A stretch of DNA of 64,000 nucleotides, from contig NW_027526485.1 of assembly GCF_052857255.1 (NCBI RefSeq), positions 2,418,001-2,482,000 of the forward strand, read 5' to 3'. A program made the translations under genes and the position numbers. The stretch is from Amblyomma americanum. Taxonomy: Eukaryota; Arthropoda; Arachnida; Ixodida; Ixodidae. Under the pieces are notes generated by a model. It was not told the DNA's origin. It searched no databases and saw only the letters and a program-made list of their open reading frames with translations. Shown piece by piece: positions 1-9,708 of the stretch. Positions within the stretch are counted from its first letter, which is position 1. Each line of letters starts with the position of its first letter.

Positions 1-1342
1 GACTTCTCCAACAAAATGGCCCCAACCAACACTAAACACTCAGGCACAGCAGTGAACCACCTAAACGTGCGTTAAGAGACCACCCCAGTAAGGAGATGCT
101 GCTCCTGTGTTAGCGTAACAGCATGCCGGGGAGGCACCTCCTTAGCTCCGACATGAATCTGGTGGCACATCAGGGAAATGGCACAAGTGGAAGCCAATAG
201 TGCACAGACACAACTCTCTTTCACCAAACCCCATCTGACATAAAGGAATATAACGTACCATGCCACAAATACCATAACAATTGGTAGATAACCCGTAGGT
301 AATCTGCAGAAAGAACACAAACAAGGCCAATCACTAAATCTAGAAAATAATTTCTTTCCAAGACTGTGCAGTTATTGCAAGTAAAAATTCAAGAATGCGC
401 TTGTTCACTTTCCAATTAAACACATGCCCAAAAACACAACACACTCACTGAAGGGGTGGGCAGGTCAAAATAAGTATAACTATGCATGCAAAACTAAGCA
501 ATCAACAACATGCTTGGGTGGAACAGTCTGTTGAGACAGCACATGCTGAAATGTCTGAACTAGTTACAGCACTAAAAATGAAATAAACAGCATCTTCCAC
601 CACGGTGCAGTCAGTTGAGCTCATGTCATCCCAGACCAGACAAATGAAGGTAATGAACAGAGCAGTACATTACTATAATACCACTAAAAAGCACACATAT
701 TCACTTACTCATGTCTAGGAGTTTACGTCTTTCTGAATTTGGGAAGTAAAAACTGGACACTATTTTTTTCACTGAAAACGTTGCAACAACTCGTGTTTTC
801 CTCAAAACTACTCCCCAGTTCATTTTTTTTGTTATTTCTTCTGATAAAAAGAACCAACTGAGAAAGCTTAGTCTTACAAAAAATGATCTTGATGATTATA
901 GATTTTTATGGCGCAAGGGAATCTGTGGCCAGAGTGGCATGGCCCAAGGTGCTTTCGACGACTAGGAAATAATATGCCCCAATTTCACACATTTGTTGCT
1001 TACACTTCTCTTTCCACATGTTACTCATGAGCCTATGTAACATTCCCATATCGATACATAACCTCCCGTGCACCACAAAAATGTCCAACACCACAGCTAC
1101 CATGTCTAATGGCCATGGAATTTAGTGCTGTCTAGCTCGAGAAACGAATTCACGCAGAGACACCAAATCAGCTTGTATGTCCTGGGGGCTGTGATATTGT
1201 ACAGATGTAAAACTGCATCTTGAAAGAGGCACTTAACCATAAGGAATTAGCTAAGAACAGCTCTCTTATATAGGTTAAGCTGACTGCCAGCTTTTGCATG
1301 GTTCTTTTGCGCTGTTTCCAGCAGCAAACTATAAATATTGGG
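1..1342. other. Gene-free stretch, no recognised element
   Basis: I see no coding frame with recognisable family motifs here. Open frames are short and compositionally random. A segment at about 898-958 (TTTTTATGGCGCAAGGGAA, then a GTGGCC...GGCC motif) resembles 4018-4068 and looks like a dispersed repeat. The stretch ends at the 10-bp target duplication of the PLE that starts at 1353. Confidence 0.5.
898..958. repeat. Possible short dispersed repeat, copy 1
   Basis: The core (TTTTTATGGCGCAAGGGAA...TGTGGCCA...GCCCAAG) matches the segment at 4018-4068 (TTTTATGGCACACAGACAA...AAGGCCATCATGTGCCAAG) with several substitutions. Two diverged copies in one window suggest a dispersed repeat. No ends or target duplications could be set. 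Confidence 0.3.
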
Positions 1343-1524
1343 AAAAATGGGGAACGTGGAAATTCGGGCTTGTTGGTTCATATTTCGTGGCAATAGCGCA
1401 AACAGGACAAGGGACCAAGACGAGTAGACACACACAGCGCTGACTTCCAACAACTTTATTGGGTAAAAACACATCAATTTATACATGCACATATTGCCAT
1501 GTCATCACAATGCATGCGCAAAAC

Positions 1525-1770
1525 TCAGTGTGAACCTAGGTAGGCCAGTTCTTTTTTCGATAGTTTGACTGAAGGAGTGCTAACACAAGAACTTCCTAAT
1601 CTAGCTATCTTTTCTGCTTCTATAATCTCACGAGTGCGCTTGTCCCTACTTTTTCCTACTAAAAAACACTTGTCTAGTAACGGCCTGCACTTATCACATG
1701 CGTTGCAATGTTTGACTAGCTCTCCGTCATTTTCGTTTTTGTTGCATACATTGCGATTATGCTCACGGAG
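1525..1770 (-). pseudogene. Inverted PLE GIY-YIG C-terminal fragment
   Basis: Minus-strand frame carrying the last ~80 residues of the PLE ORF: RLREHNRNV, the KHCNACDK zinc-type cysteines, TREIIEAEKIARLG, and the end SKKELAYLGSH. It is nearly identical to the end of the plus-strand ORF at 2036-2545, so it is the inverted arm of the same insertion and not a separate gene. The first residues read in this frame (upstream of about 1770) belong to unrelated flanking sequence. Confidence 0.8.
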
Positions 1771-1774
1771 GCGC

Positions 1775-2545
1775 AATAGCAAGCCTCTCCTGCCCTTCAA
1801 ATCTGCCCACTCTAAACTGGTAAAAAGAGCGATAGCGAACCTGTGCTTTCAAAATGCCCTCCGAAAATCCTGTCCGCATTTGATGTATATAAGTTTGCAA
1901 CAACAGTGCAGTAGGCTATCGCATGCTGGCTATCCTGGTCTTCTTCAGATTTGAGTAGCGGAAAGTTTGCTCAGAAAGCTGAACACTGAGCTGCAACCTG
2001 GTGCACATGTGCCCTTGGAGAGATAGAGAAAAACAATGTCCGTTATTCCATACTTGCATACCATCTCTCACAATCTTAAGCGCATTGCTAATCGTATCGA
2101 TGTGCCAGTTGTTTTTTCTGCCCCTGAAAAGATAAACAGCCTATGCAAGGTTAACAAATGTGCTCGTCCTGTGTCCAATCAATGCACGAAGAAGCATCAA
2201 ATTCCATTTGTTGAATGCAACGTTGGGGTAGTGTACCAGATTCCACTCTCTTGTGGGCGCCAATATGTAGGTCAAACTGGTCGCTGCCTCAACGACCGCC
2301 TTCGGGAGCATAATCGCAATGTACGCAACAAAAACGAAAATGACGGAGAGCTAGTCAAACATTGCAACGCATGTGATAAGTGGAGGCCGTTACTAGACAA
2401 GTGTTTTTTAGTAGGAAAAAGTAAGGACAAGCGCACTCGTGAGATTATAGAAGCAGAAAAGATAGCTAGGTTAGGAAGTTCTTGTGTTAGCACTCCTTCA
2501 GTCAAACTATCGAAAAAAGAACTGGCCTACCTAGGTTCACACTGA
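1775..2545 (+). pseudogene. 5'-truncated PLE ORF (RT thumb to GIY-YIG)
   Basis: Homologous frames start at about 1777 with the reverse-transcriptase thumb region (KPLLPFKSAHSKLVKRAI). A frameshift or stop near 1950 separates this from the open part at 2036-2545. That part holds a linker (VPVVFSAPEKINSLCK) and a GIY-YIG endonuclease: VVYQIPLSCGRQYVGQTGRC with downstream RLREH, a conserved CxxC-type cluster and REIIEA. In family terms, PLEs pair a telomerase-like RT with this nuclease. RT palm motifs are absent, so the copy cannot move by itself. Confidence 0.8.
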
Positions 2546-2695
2546 GTTTTGCGCATGCATTGTGATGACACGGCAATATGTGCATGTATAAATTGATGTG
2601 TTTTTACCCAATAAAGTTGTTGGAAGTCAGCGCTGTGTGTGTCTACTCGACTTGGTCCCTTGTCCTGTTTGCGCTATTGTCATGAAAAAATGGGG

Positions 2696-3580
2696 ATTTC
2701 CCAGAAAACAAAGGGTCCTACTTATTTCCTCCACCATCAAAATGTTTTAACACCACACAGGAAGATTGCACATTGTTCCATTGTCCAGATTCACATATCA
2801 AATAGACCTGAGGTATAAAGCTGTTGCAATACAAGCTTGATAATTTGAAATTTCAATTGGGCTTGCAACAGCCCAAAGTTTTACCACCAGCCAGTGGTGG
2901 TGATGCTTCCATTCAAGCTTGTTAAATGTGGACTGCAGCTTTGCTGCCGAGTAAAATGAAAGCAGGTGACATCCTGCTCCCACTCTGCTGCCACACATTA
3001 GATGCCTGTAACCTGACCACTTTTCTTCACAGCACCAGAAGCAACATGGAGAATGGCCCCTCTCTAAATAACTAGGCTGTGTCTTTCCATGAGCACACAA
3101 TGGACCTGACGGCCTCACCAAGTCTGTTCACTGAGTGCCCAGCCTGTCCCCCCTGGAAGGAACCCCATATCAAGCTCCTAGACACTAAATCTTGTCTCCT
3201 CTCATCTACGGGTACTCCCACCCACCACAATACAAAGCAGTGCCCACACCTTCTTCCTCCTGTTTGCGTCTATAGTCTTCGGTGCATCGAGACCAAGCCG
3301 ATGCCTGCCTATGCTCCGAGAGACCTGGTTGCCAAACTGTTGACATATGGCTGTGCAGAGGCACACAACAGGTTCCTTGTCTGCATCCGCAGCTGAAAGA
3401 TCTGAAGCACCCTCAGGTGCACCCCAGTCTCTCCACCACACCCTTGCCTCCAAAGTATATGCACTAAGGGCTCTCACATCTTTCATCTGCCTTGAGTTGT
3501 TACCCAGCTGCGCTCTTGCAATTCCGCTTGGTACATTTCACATTGTGTGAAGGTAAGTAAAAAACACTTCACATTCTACA
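2696..3580. other. Unassigned intergenic stretch
   Basis: Short frames at 3079-3550 on both strands show no family motif and overlap one another. I cannot support a gene here. No tandem repeat or terminal inverted repeat was seen. Confidence 0.4.
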
Positions 3581-3584
3581 GTTG

Positions 3585-3880
3585 TGTTCTAATGTGCCTT
3601 ATTTTCGACATAGTCTCCTCCCTTTTCAATGCATCTGGCCCATCAGGCCATAAGCTTGCGCATTCCTTCCAAGAAGAAGGTTTCAATTTGGTCACAAAGC
3701 CACTTTTGCACCACTTCCCAAAGCAAATGGATCAATCCGGAGGGAGCGAGACCTGGACCGTTCACAGGGCATTCCCATACTCTCAAAGCCCAACTTGTTG
3801 ATGGTTTCAGTGGTGTGATGAACCGTGTGCAGGCCAGCACTGTCATGCAACCACAGGTCATCTCTGCTACGCATGTATCA
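3585..3880 (-). pseudogene. Mariner transposase C-terminal remnant
   Basis: Reading the minus strand, three frames together give the mariner 3' end in the right order: LHDSAGLHTVHHTTETINK (the second catalytic Asp region, normally HDNARPH), then GPGLAPSG (a worn form of the YSPDLAPSD box, with both Asp lost), then VQKWL, FFLEGMRKLMA and CIEKGGDYVENKAH followed by a stop. At least two frameshifts are present and the third catalytic Asp is gone. The HHTTETINK stretch is identical to the fragment at 24766-24931, so both derive from one mariner family, the same family that gave rise to the 9.7-24.7 kb satellite. Confidence 0.8.
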
Positions 3881-4400
3881 GATTGGTGCATCTATGGTCA
3901 CGCTCGTGCAGTTTGATCTCGATTGCGTCATATGCCTTCCAACAATTGTCACGTAAACATGTCCACTCTACTAGCACTTAGCACCAAGGAGGAACAATGA
4001 GCAGTGATCCGATTTCTTGGGTGTTGTGTTTTATGGCACACAGACAACTAAGGCCATCATGTGCCAAGCATAAGTACAGGAAAAGCTTTTTGATGAATTT
4101 TATAGAAATATGAAAAATCATCGGTGGCGTAGAGGGCCTAAAACATTGGTACAACCTAGTGATCACAGAAAAGAAATTTTATAATGACGAATAGTAAAAG
4201 CTTTAAAGAGGGTTGGGTAACCTCACCAGCTATCCTTGGCTGGGCAAGGATAATGATGCTCCCAACAAACCAAATAAAGACCTCAGCCCTCGTCTCAGGA
4301 AAGAGAAAGTGGCTCAGGTCTGCCAAAAAACTAGTGAAGCAGTTGGTCAGAATTCAGTTTCTCGAGAAATCCTGTTTCTCTTAAAAAGCTTAAAAAACGC
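3881..4400. other. Unassigned stretch between mariner remnant and LINE A
   Basis: No gene is recognised. It contains the second copy of the putative dispersed repeat (4018-4068). LINE A is taken to start near 4400, but its exact 5' end is not visible. Confidence 0.35.
4018..4068. repeat. Possible short dispersed repeat, copy 2
   Basis: Diverged counterpart of 898-958: the TTTTATGGC, AAGGCCA and GCCAAG blocks occur in the same order and spacing. Confidence 0.3.
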
Positions 4401-4410
4401 AAGACATGTC

Positions 4411-4786
4411 ACGAAGGGCACGGCAGTTCTGCAATTATGCACGCTAGTCTGCTTCTCTACTTGGTGCAGCTAACCGGCGTCCTGCTGCTGATTCCACCAA
4501 GGAACTACTCGCCTGTCACGCCAGCTACAACCGTCCCCTCACTCAAAAAATACTGGACCATCACGCATGCTACATGCCAGTTGCAGTCCTTCGTGACAAA
4601 GAAATTCAGCGCAGCCTTCCTGGGAAATATACATCGATAGCCAAGGCGACACTCAGCAACACACTGGCAGCACTGCGTGCTTCCTTGGAGGATATAAGGC
4701 CAGGACATCGCGCCCCGCGAGCCAAAGGGCACAGCAGCTCTGCAACTATGCACACTGATCCGTTTGTCTACTTGGTGCAAGTGAGC
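4411..4786 (+). repeat. Partial duplication in LINE A 5' region
   Basis: About 60 bp at 4414-4475 (AAGGGCACGGCAGTTCTGCA ... TCTACTTGGTGCAGCT) recur at 4725-4785 (AAGGGCACAGCAGCTCTGCA ... TCTACTTGGTGCAAGT), an offset of about 311 bp. This fits tandem promoter monomers in a LINE 5' UTR. That role is inference. Confidence 0.5.
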
Positions 4787-4894
4787 AAACATTATGGCAA
4801 ATGCATCTGATGCAATAACCCTTGTTTGATTGTGCTGCCGTGCCCTCGCCTTGCGTGTGCGTTGCTTTATGATTTATGCTTGTATCTTTCATAG

Positions 4895-5401
4895 CTGTTA
4901 TTGCTTGCTGGGGACGTAGAGACTAACCCGGGTCCCGACATGTCACAGCTTTCTAGGCAGCTGCAGCAAATCGCAGACGACCTAAAGGTTATTAAAGAGG
5001 ATTGGCTCACTTCCACTGACACCAAATTAGAAAGGCTTTCATTTCTTGATAAGGTTTCCACTTGCGTGAAGCAAGTTTCTGCCTTACAGGAAACAGTAGC
5101 GTCCCTTGAAAAGAAAATTGATGAACTAGAAAACTACTCGAGAAGAAATAACTTAATTGTGTATGGTGTTCCTGAGGACCCTGAGGAAAATAACATTTCA
5201 CTTGAAAATCTAGTTCACGAAGAGATATTCAAGGACACACTAAAAATTGAACTGGTTGCAATTGAAAGAATTCATCGGCTAGGCAAACCAGAAGCTAGCA
5301 AATGCAGACCCGTAATACTGAAGCTTCTGGATTTTCGAGACAAACCTATAATTCTAAGAAACTGTACTAAACTAAATACGACTCACTACTCGATTGGTTA
5401 A
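4895..5401 (+). pseudogene. LINE ORF1 with 2A-like peptide, coiled coil and RRM
   Basis: The frame opens after a TAG at 4892-4894. It reads LLLLAGDVETNPGPDM, matching the 2A ribosome-skipping motif (DxExNPGP), with the skip site at 4934. The first ATG (4940) lies two codons past the motif. A coiled coil follows (SRQLQQIADDL ... QETVASLEKKIDELENYSRR), then an L1-ORF1-like RNA-binding region (NNLIVYGVPE, RIHRLGKP, CRPVILKLLDFRDK). 2A peptides are known at ORF1 starts of several non-LTR elements. Here no in-frame ATG precedes the motif because of the TAG, and the C-terminus is cut after about 165 codons, so the copy is dead. Confidence 0.75.
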
Positions 5402-5564
5402 GCTCGAGTATGTGAAATCAGAAAAAAGCTATGAAAATCTGGTAAGGAAAAAAAGGATTCAGGACAGAAAGTGTCTCTAGTTTTTGATGAGTTATGCGTG
5501 AATTTTCCTCCAATGGACACTGTACTTATTGAATCGGTCGGTGTGCAAAACTTAAGATCCTAAA

Positions 5565-6954
5565 ACTGTCTTCGTCCTTGGGCGTAGATGGTATTAATTC
5601 GAAGTTTTTAGTACCGATGTATACTCATCCATAATCCTCTCTAACCTGTTTACTCAATCTTTGAATTCCTCAGTGTTACCAAACGATTGGAAGGTGGGCA
5701 AGGTGGTACCGTTATTCAAGTCCGGTGACGCGCTTTCACTATAGACTATAGACCAAATTCCTTAACTAGCGTTCCATGCAAAATCTTCGAACATATAATC
5801 TATTCTAACCTGGTTAAATTTCCTGAAAATAACTCATTCTTTACGCCACATCAGCATGGGTTTTGCAAATCGTTTTCATGTGAGACACAGCTCATATCTT
5901 TTACTGATGACCTTCCTGCTACCATAGACTCTGGATCCTAAATTGATTGCGTACTTCTAGACTTCACCAAAGCGTTTGATCTTGTTAACCATCAATTACT
6001 TTGAAGCTTAGCAGGCTTAACATTGATCCCAGTCTTTTAGCATGTATAGAAAATTTTCTTAACAGAACACAATTTGTATATGCCAATAATCCTGATTCTT
6101 CTCCTTCTCGAGTTTATTCTGGCGTACCCCAGGGTTCTGTGCTGGGACCATTACTTTTCCTTATCTACATTAATGACTTGCCTGACCACATTAACTTATC
6201 TATTAGATTGTTCGCCAATGACTGCGTAATTTGCAGAACGATTTCTTCTATCTCAGACTCCGCCCAACTGCAGTCCGACATTAACAGCATATCCGACTGG
6301 TGTAACACCTGGAACATGCGCCTTAACCCTAATAAGTGCAAAGCAATGCGAATTTCCCTGAACCCGCCTCCTGTTTCCACTGACCTTTTTGACTACCAGA
6401 TCGATGGCCTTTCCCTAGAACACGTAACGTCTTACAAATACCTAGGTGTTTACACAACCAACAATCTGTCCGGGCAAACACATATAAACTTCATTTGCAG
6501 CAATGCCAATCACATGCTTGGATATTTAAGGCGAAATTTTATTATGGAACCATCCTCTTTAAAAATTCTACTCTATAAATCACTCGTATGCCCAAAACTG
6601 GAATATGCATGCTCGGTGTGGGATCCTGGTCTCAAATGTCACACTCAAACCTTGGAGTCTGTGCAAAATTGCTGTGCAAGATTCATACTTCACAACTACT
6701 CTCGTTTATCAAGTGTACCAAGCGTGAAAGCTACATTGAACATTCCACTTGTTTCCTTACGAAGAAAAGTGTCTCGCTTATCTCTATTTCACAAAATTTA
6801 TCATCACTATCACCATCGTAAGGAAGCGCTTCTCTCTGAACCCGAGTATATTTCATCCTGTAGAGATCACACTCATAAGGTTGGCATCCCCTTTTGTCGC
6901 ATGAACGCATATTTCTACTCATTCATTCCCAAGACAAGGAATGAATGGAACTGA
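5565..6954 (+). pseudogene. LINE A reverse transcriptase, catalytic Asp lost
   Basis: Frames up to 6000 are broken but give RT landmarks (GVDGINSKF, NDWKVGKVVPLFKSGD, HGFCKSFSCETQ, DCVLLDFTKAFDLVNH). From 6001 the frame is open for about 317 codons: GVPQGSVLGPLLFLIYINDLP, then FANDCVICR where FADDCV is expected (first Asp of the YxDD-type box changed to Asn), then SYKYLGVY, a LEYACSVWDP connection region and the tail IPKTRNEWN. The clade is CR1/Jockey-like by motif. A stop after TRNEWN and the Asn change mean it is inactive. Confidence 0.85.
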
Positions 6955-7155
6955 CTGCCCACCTCAATTGCCACAATTACTCTCTTTTGTTCAAATCTGC
7001 TCTAGAAGAATATGCTTACTCCCACTAATCTGCATTTTACCGCGTTATTTGTTGTTGTTCCTATTTCTTTCCCCTCTGCATTGCCACAGTTCCTGTGTTA
7101 TAACTACATAAATTTTTCATGCATTCCACTGCCTCCAGGGGCCCTGAAGGTATTC

Positions 7156-7175
7156 AAATAAATAAATAAATAAAC
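7156..7175 (+). repeat. AAAT-type LINE tail
   Basis: Five AAAT units follow the LINE A 3' UTR. Microsatellite-like tails of this kind end many CR1/L2-group LINEs. Confidence 0.75.
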
Positions 7176-9708
7176 AACGATCTGTACCAATGGGACGACG
7201 AGACAGACAGCAATGTTTCGTCTCAGTCAGGTACTCAGACTAGTAACGAAAAAAAAACGACATAGCTGAAACTCGGCTGCTACGTCCTTGCCACCCAAAT
7301 CAGCATCCGAAATAACATTTGCCAACATGAACGTTCGTAGCCTAGCGAGCAAAACAACTGAGCTTAAATCATTCCTCCTTTCCCTCAGCCCTGACTTGAT
7401 TGCAATCACAGAAACATGGTTATGAAGCGATATTAAACGTTTCAAGGTAACGTTCCCCAACTATTTGATAGTCCGAAAAGACAGGTTAACAAGTGACAGG
7501 GGCATTGGTATCTTGATAAAAAAGGAAATTCCACTCTTGGTTCTTCCTCATGTCATAGAGGTTAAGCAATCTTTTGCAAACTCTTGTATTCATAGCGACC
7601 AGTCTCGCAGCCCTTCTTCAAAAATGGACGTGCTGCAGTCATTGCATGCTTGGGCACTTCCTTGGAGCCCGATTAATCTTGATGGGGGATTTCAATTTAG
7701 TCATCATTCTAAACATGCCCGTTTGATACCATGCCAATGTTTAAACTGAGTCAAATAATAAATCAACCAACCCATGTTCAAGATGGCAGTTAAAAAAAAT
7801 CAGATGTTGGTCTAGTCTAAAAGATGAATACTGCAGCAGTTCAAACATACTTGATCTAGTTTTTCTTAGTGGTCACTTCCCTGCAGACAAAGCAAGGCTA
7901 CAGCTTCTAGATCGTATGTCAGATCACAAGATAACACTCTACAATATACCTATCCATGACATGCAAACGCCCTCAACATCATTCCTAACATTTCCCAATT
8001 TTTACAGAGCAGACGACACCAGCATACTCGGCCATCTATCTTATGAATTCCCTTCCTTTTTGAACAGCTTGCACTAGACAGTAGCACTGACACTGAAACA
8101 TTGTGGCGAAGATTCAAACGAATTATAGCTTTTTGCATAACTAACTATGTCCCAGTTAAAACTTAGAAAACAAAGAAGCATAACCTGTGGTCAGATCGCG
8201 ACATCATTCATGCCAAACGAAAAATCAAGAGGCTGAGTTCTGTTTTCTCAGCTGCAATCAGTAATATGATATCAAGCATTAAAATCGCCAAAGCCAACTT
8301 TTTTTCTTGAAAACTTAGTAGCTTCCTGAAACGGTCTCCATAGAAATTTTAGCAATACTTAAGCCCTAAAAAAAGAAGACACAAAGGTTATGAGCCCTAA
8401 CGAAAGCAAATCCAAAGCCAACTCACTGAATAACTACTTTCAGTCGATCTTCACTACTGATGACGGAAACCTACCACACTTAAACCAGTTCCCAGCACGT
8501 GCCTTGAGCCCCTTACAGTTGATGAGGCTGATGTACATAACCTTTTGTTGAAATTAGATTGCAAAAAGGTATCTGGACCTGACAATATACCGAACACAAT
8601 TGTAACAGGATATGCAGAATGGATGGAAAAATACTAAAAACATTTCTGCGCCAAAACAAGCGCCAGTGGTGTCATCGTCTTTTCTATGTGTCTTGTTTTG
8701 ACGCAAAACTCTTTTTAGTATGTATGATCACCAACTAGCCCACCAGTTAACTCTTCTAAAGTGTGCAAAAATACTTATCCTTTTCTTTAACAACTCTATT
8801 TTCATCTTCCCTTCAAGCAGATTGGAAATTGGCAAAAATAATTCCTATCCACAAATCGGGAGATGAGATGAAGATCAAGTCTGCAAGTTTAGGCCCATTT
8901 CACTAACAAGTACCACACGTAAACCACTGGAACACATATATTGAAACATATAAAACAACCTTCCACGAATGTAAACAAGTTATATCACCGTTTCAGCATG
9001 GATTTCGCAAAAAACTATCCACTGTCGCTCAGCTAGTCGTCTCACCGAAAAACAGCGCGCTTACATGGCAACTGTCCTTAATTCAGCTAGTCGAACTAAT
9101 ACATCACGTTTCACTATGCACTGACCAGCAAAAGCAAACTGACCTCATTTTACTTGACTTTTCTAGAGCATTAAATTGTGTATCACATAACAAACTAACT
9201 CTAAAGATGGAATCTAGTGTAGCTGAAGGACCAATCATTAAAAGCTGCTAAACTAATCGATCACAGTTTGTAGAATTTAACCGTGAAAAGTCCAGCATAA
9301 CTGAAACATCAGGTGTACCTCAGGGCAGCGTTTTCGCTATTTTATTCATATTTTATCCATAATTTACCTGCTAGCAATCCTTCAACATGAGGCTTGTTGC
9401 TGATAAATGCATACTGTACCATGACATTAATTCGCCAGATGATCAAGTAACACTTAACAATACATTACAATCGGTTCTGAATGGTGCACTAAATGGCAAA
9501 TGAGCTAATATTGAAACATCAGCCCTCTTACAAATTATCAAGAAACACTGTATCCGACTTTTCACACACACTAAACAATATCCCGCTTCCCGAAGTTACA
9601 CAGAATAAATGCCTTGGTTTAGTTTTATCATCTTATCTTAAATGGGACTCTCACGTCAGCTTGATTATGTCAGCAGCACTGAAACGACTTTTATTTCTCA
9701 GAGGCGCC
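7176..9708 (+). mobile_element. LINE B, decayed CR1/Jockey-type copy
   Basis: Abuts the tail of LINE A. Endonuclease pieces appear in different frames: MNVRSLASKTTELKSFL and SPDLIAITETWL near 7327-7425, IVRKDR...GIGILIKK near 7465-7530, and DGGFQFS where GDFN is expected. RT pieces follow (CKKVSGPDNIP, FQHGFRKK, SGVPQGSV, then VADK in place of FADD near 9395). The connection region is at 9493-9705 (KCLGLVLSSYLKWDSHVS). The copy has many stops and is cut at 9708, where the satellite begins. The missing 3' end is not found beyond the array. Confidence 0.75.
8636..8766 (-). mobile_element. 131-bp PLE-type foldback insertion
   Basis: Bounded by a 9-bp duplication AAAAATACT (8627-8635 and 8767-8775) inside LINE B RT. 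In minus orientation it starts with a head containing TGGGCTAGTTGGTGATCAT, the head motif seen in the other PLE insertions. An imperfect inverted repeat of about 30 bp follows (ACTAAAAA...TGCGTCAAAACAAG against CTTGTTTTGGCGCA...TAGT) around a short loop. It has no coding capacity. Confidence 0.7.

Larger units (their letters stand above)
1353..2685 (+). mobile_element. Penelope-like element with inverted 5' copy
   Basis: The unit is bounded by a 10-bp target duplication, AAAAATGGGG, at 1343-1352 and 2686-2695. It has a short head containing CGGGCTTGTTGGTTCAT. Next comes an inverted copy of its own 3' end (about 1388-1770, minus sense), then a sense copy (about 1775-2680) ending in AATAAAGTTGTTGGAAGTCA and a tail shared with the left arm. 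The arms cover the same last part of the GIY-YIG ORF. This head plus inverted tail plus 5'-truncated body layout is known for Penelope elements. The copy lacks nearly all of the reverse transcriptase. Confidence 0.85.
4400..7175 (+). mobile_element. LINE A, CR1/Jockey-type, internally deleted
   Basis: Contains a 5' region with a duplicated segment, ORF1 with a 2A-like peptide (about 4895-5401), then after a deletion the reverse transcriptase (about 5565-6954), a 3' UTR, and a tail of AAAT units at 7156-7175. The apurinic endonuclease and the RT N-terminus are missing. ORF1 runs almost directly into RT sequence reading SLGVDGINSKFL near 5575. A 5' end with ORF1 is rarer than the usual 5'-truncated copy. 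No target duplication was found. Confidence 0.8.

Noticed and set aside
3079..3550. Possible gene in overlapping frames
   Set aside because: No motif, frames on both strands equally open, no supported splice sites.
8440..8480. Hammerhead-ribozyme-like CTGATGACGGAAAC, since PLEs can carry such ribozymes
   Set aside because: It lies in LINE B coding sequence, not in a PLE. No flanking stems were found, and no hammerhead core was seen in any PLE copy here.
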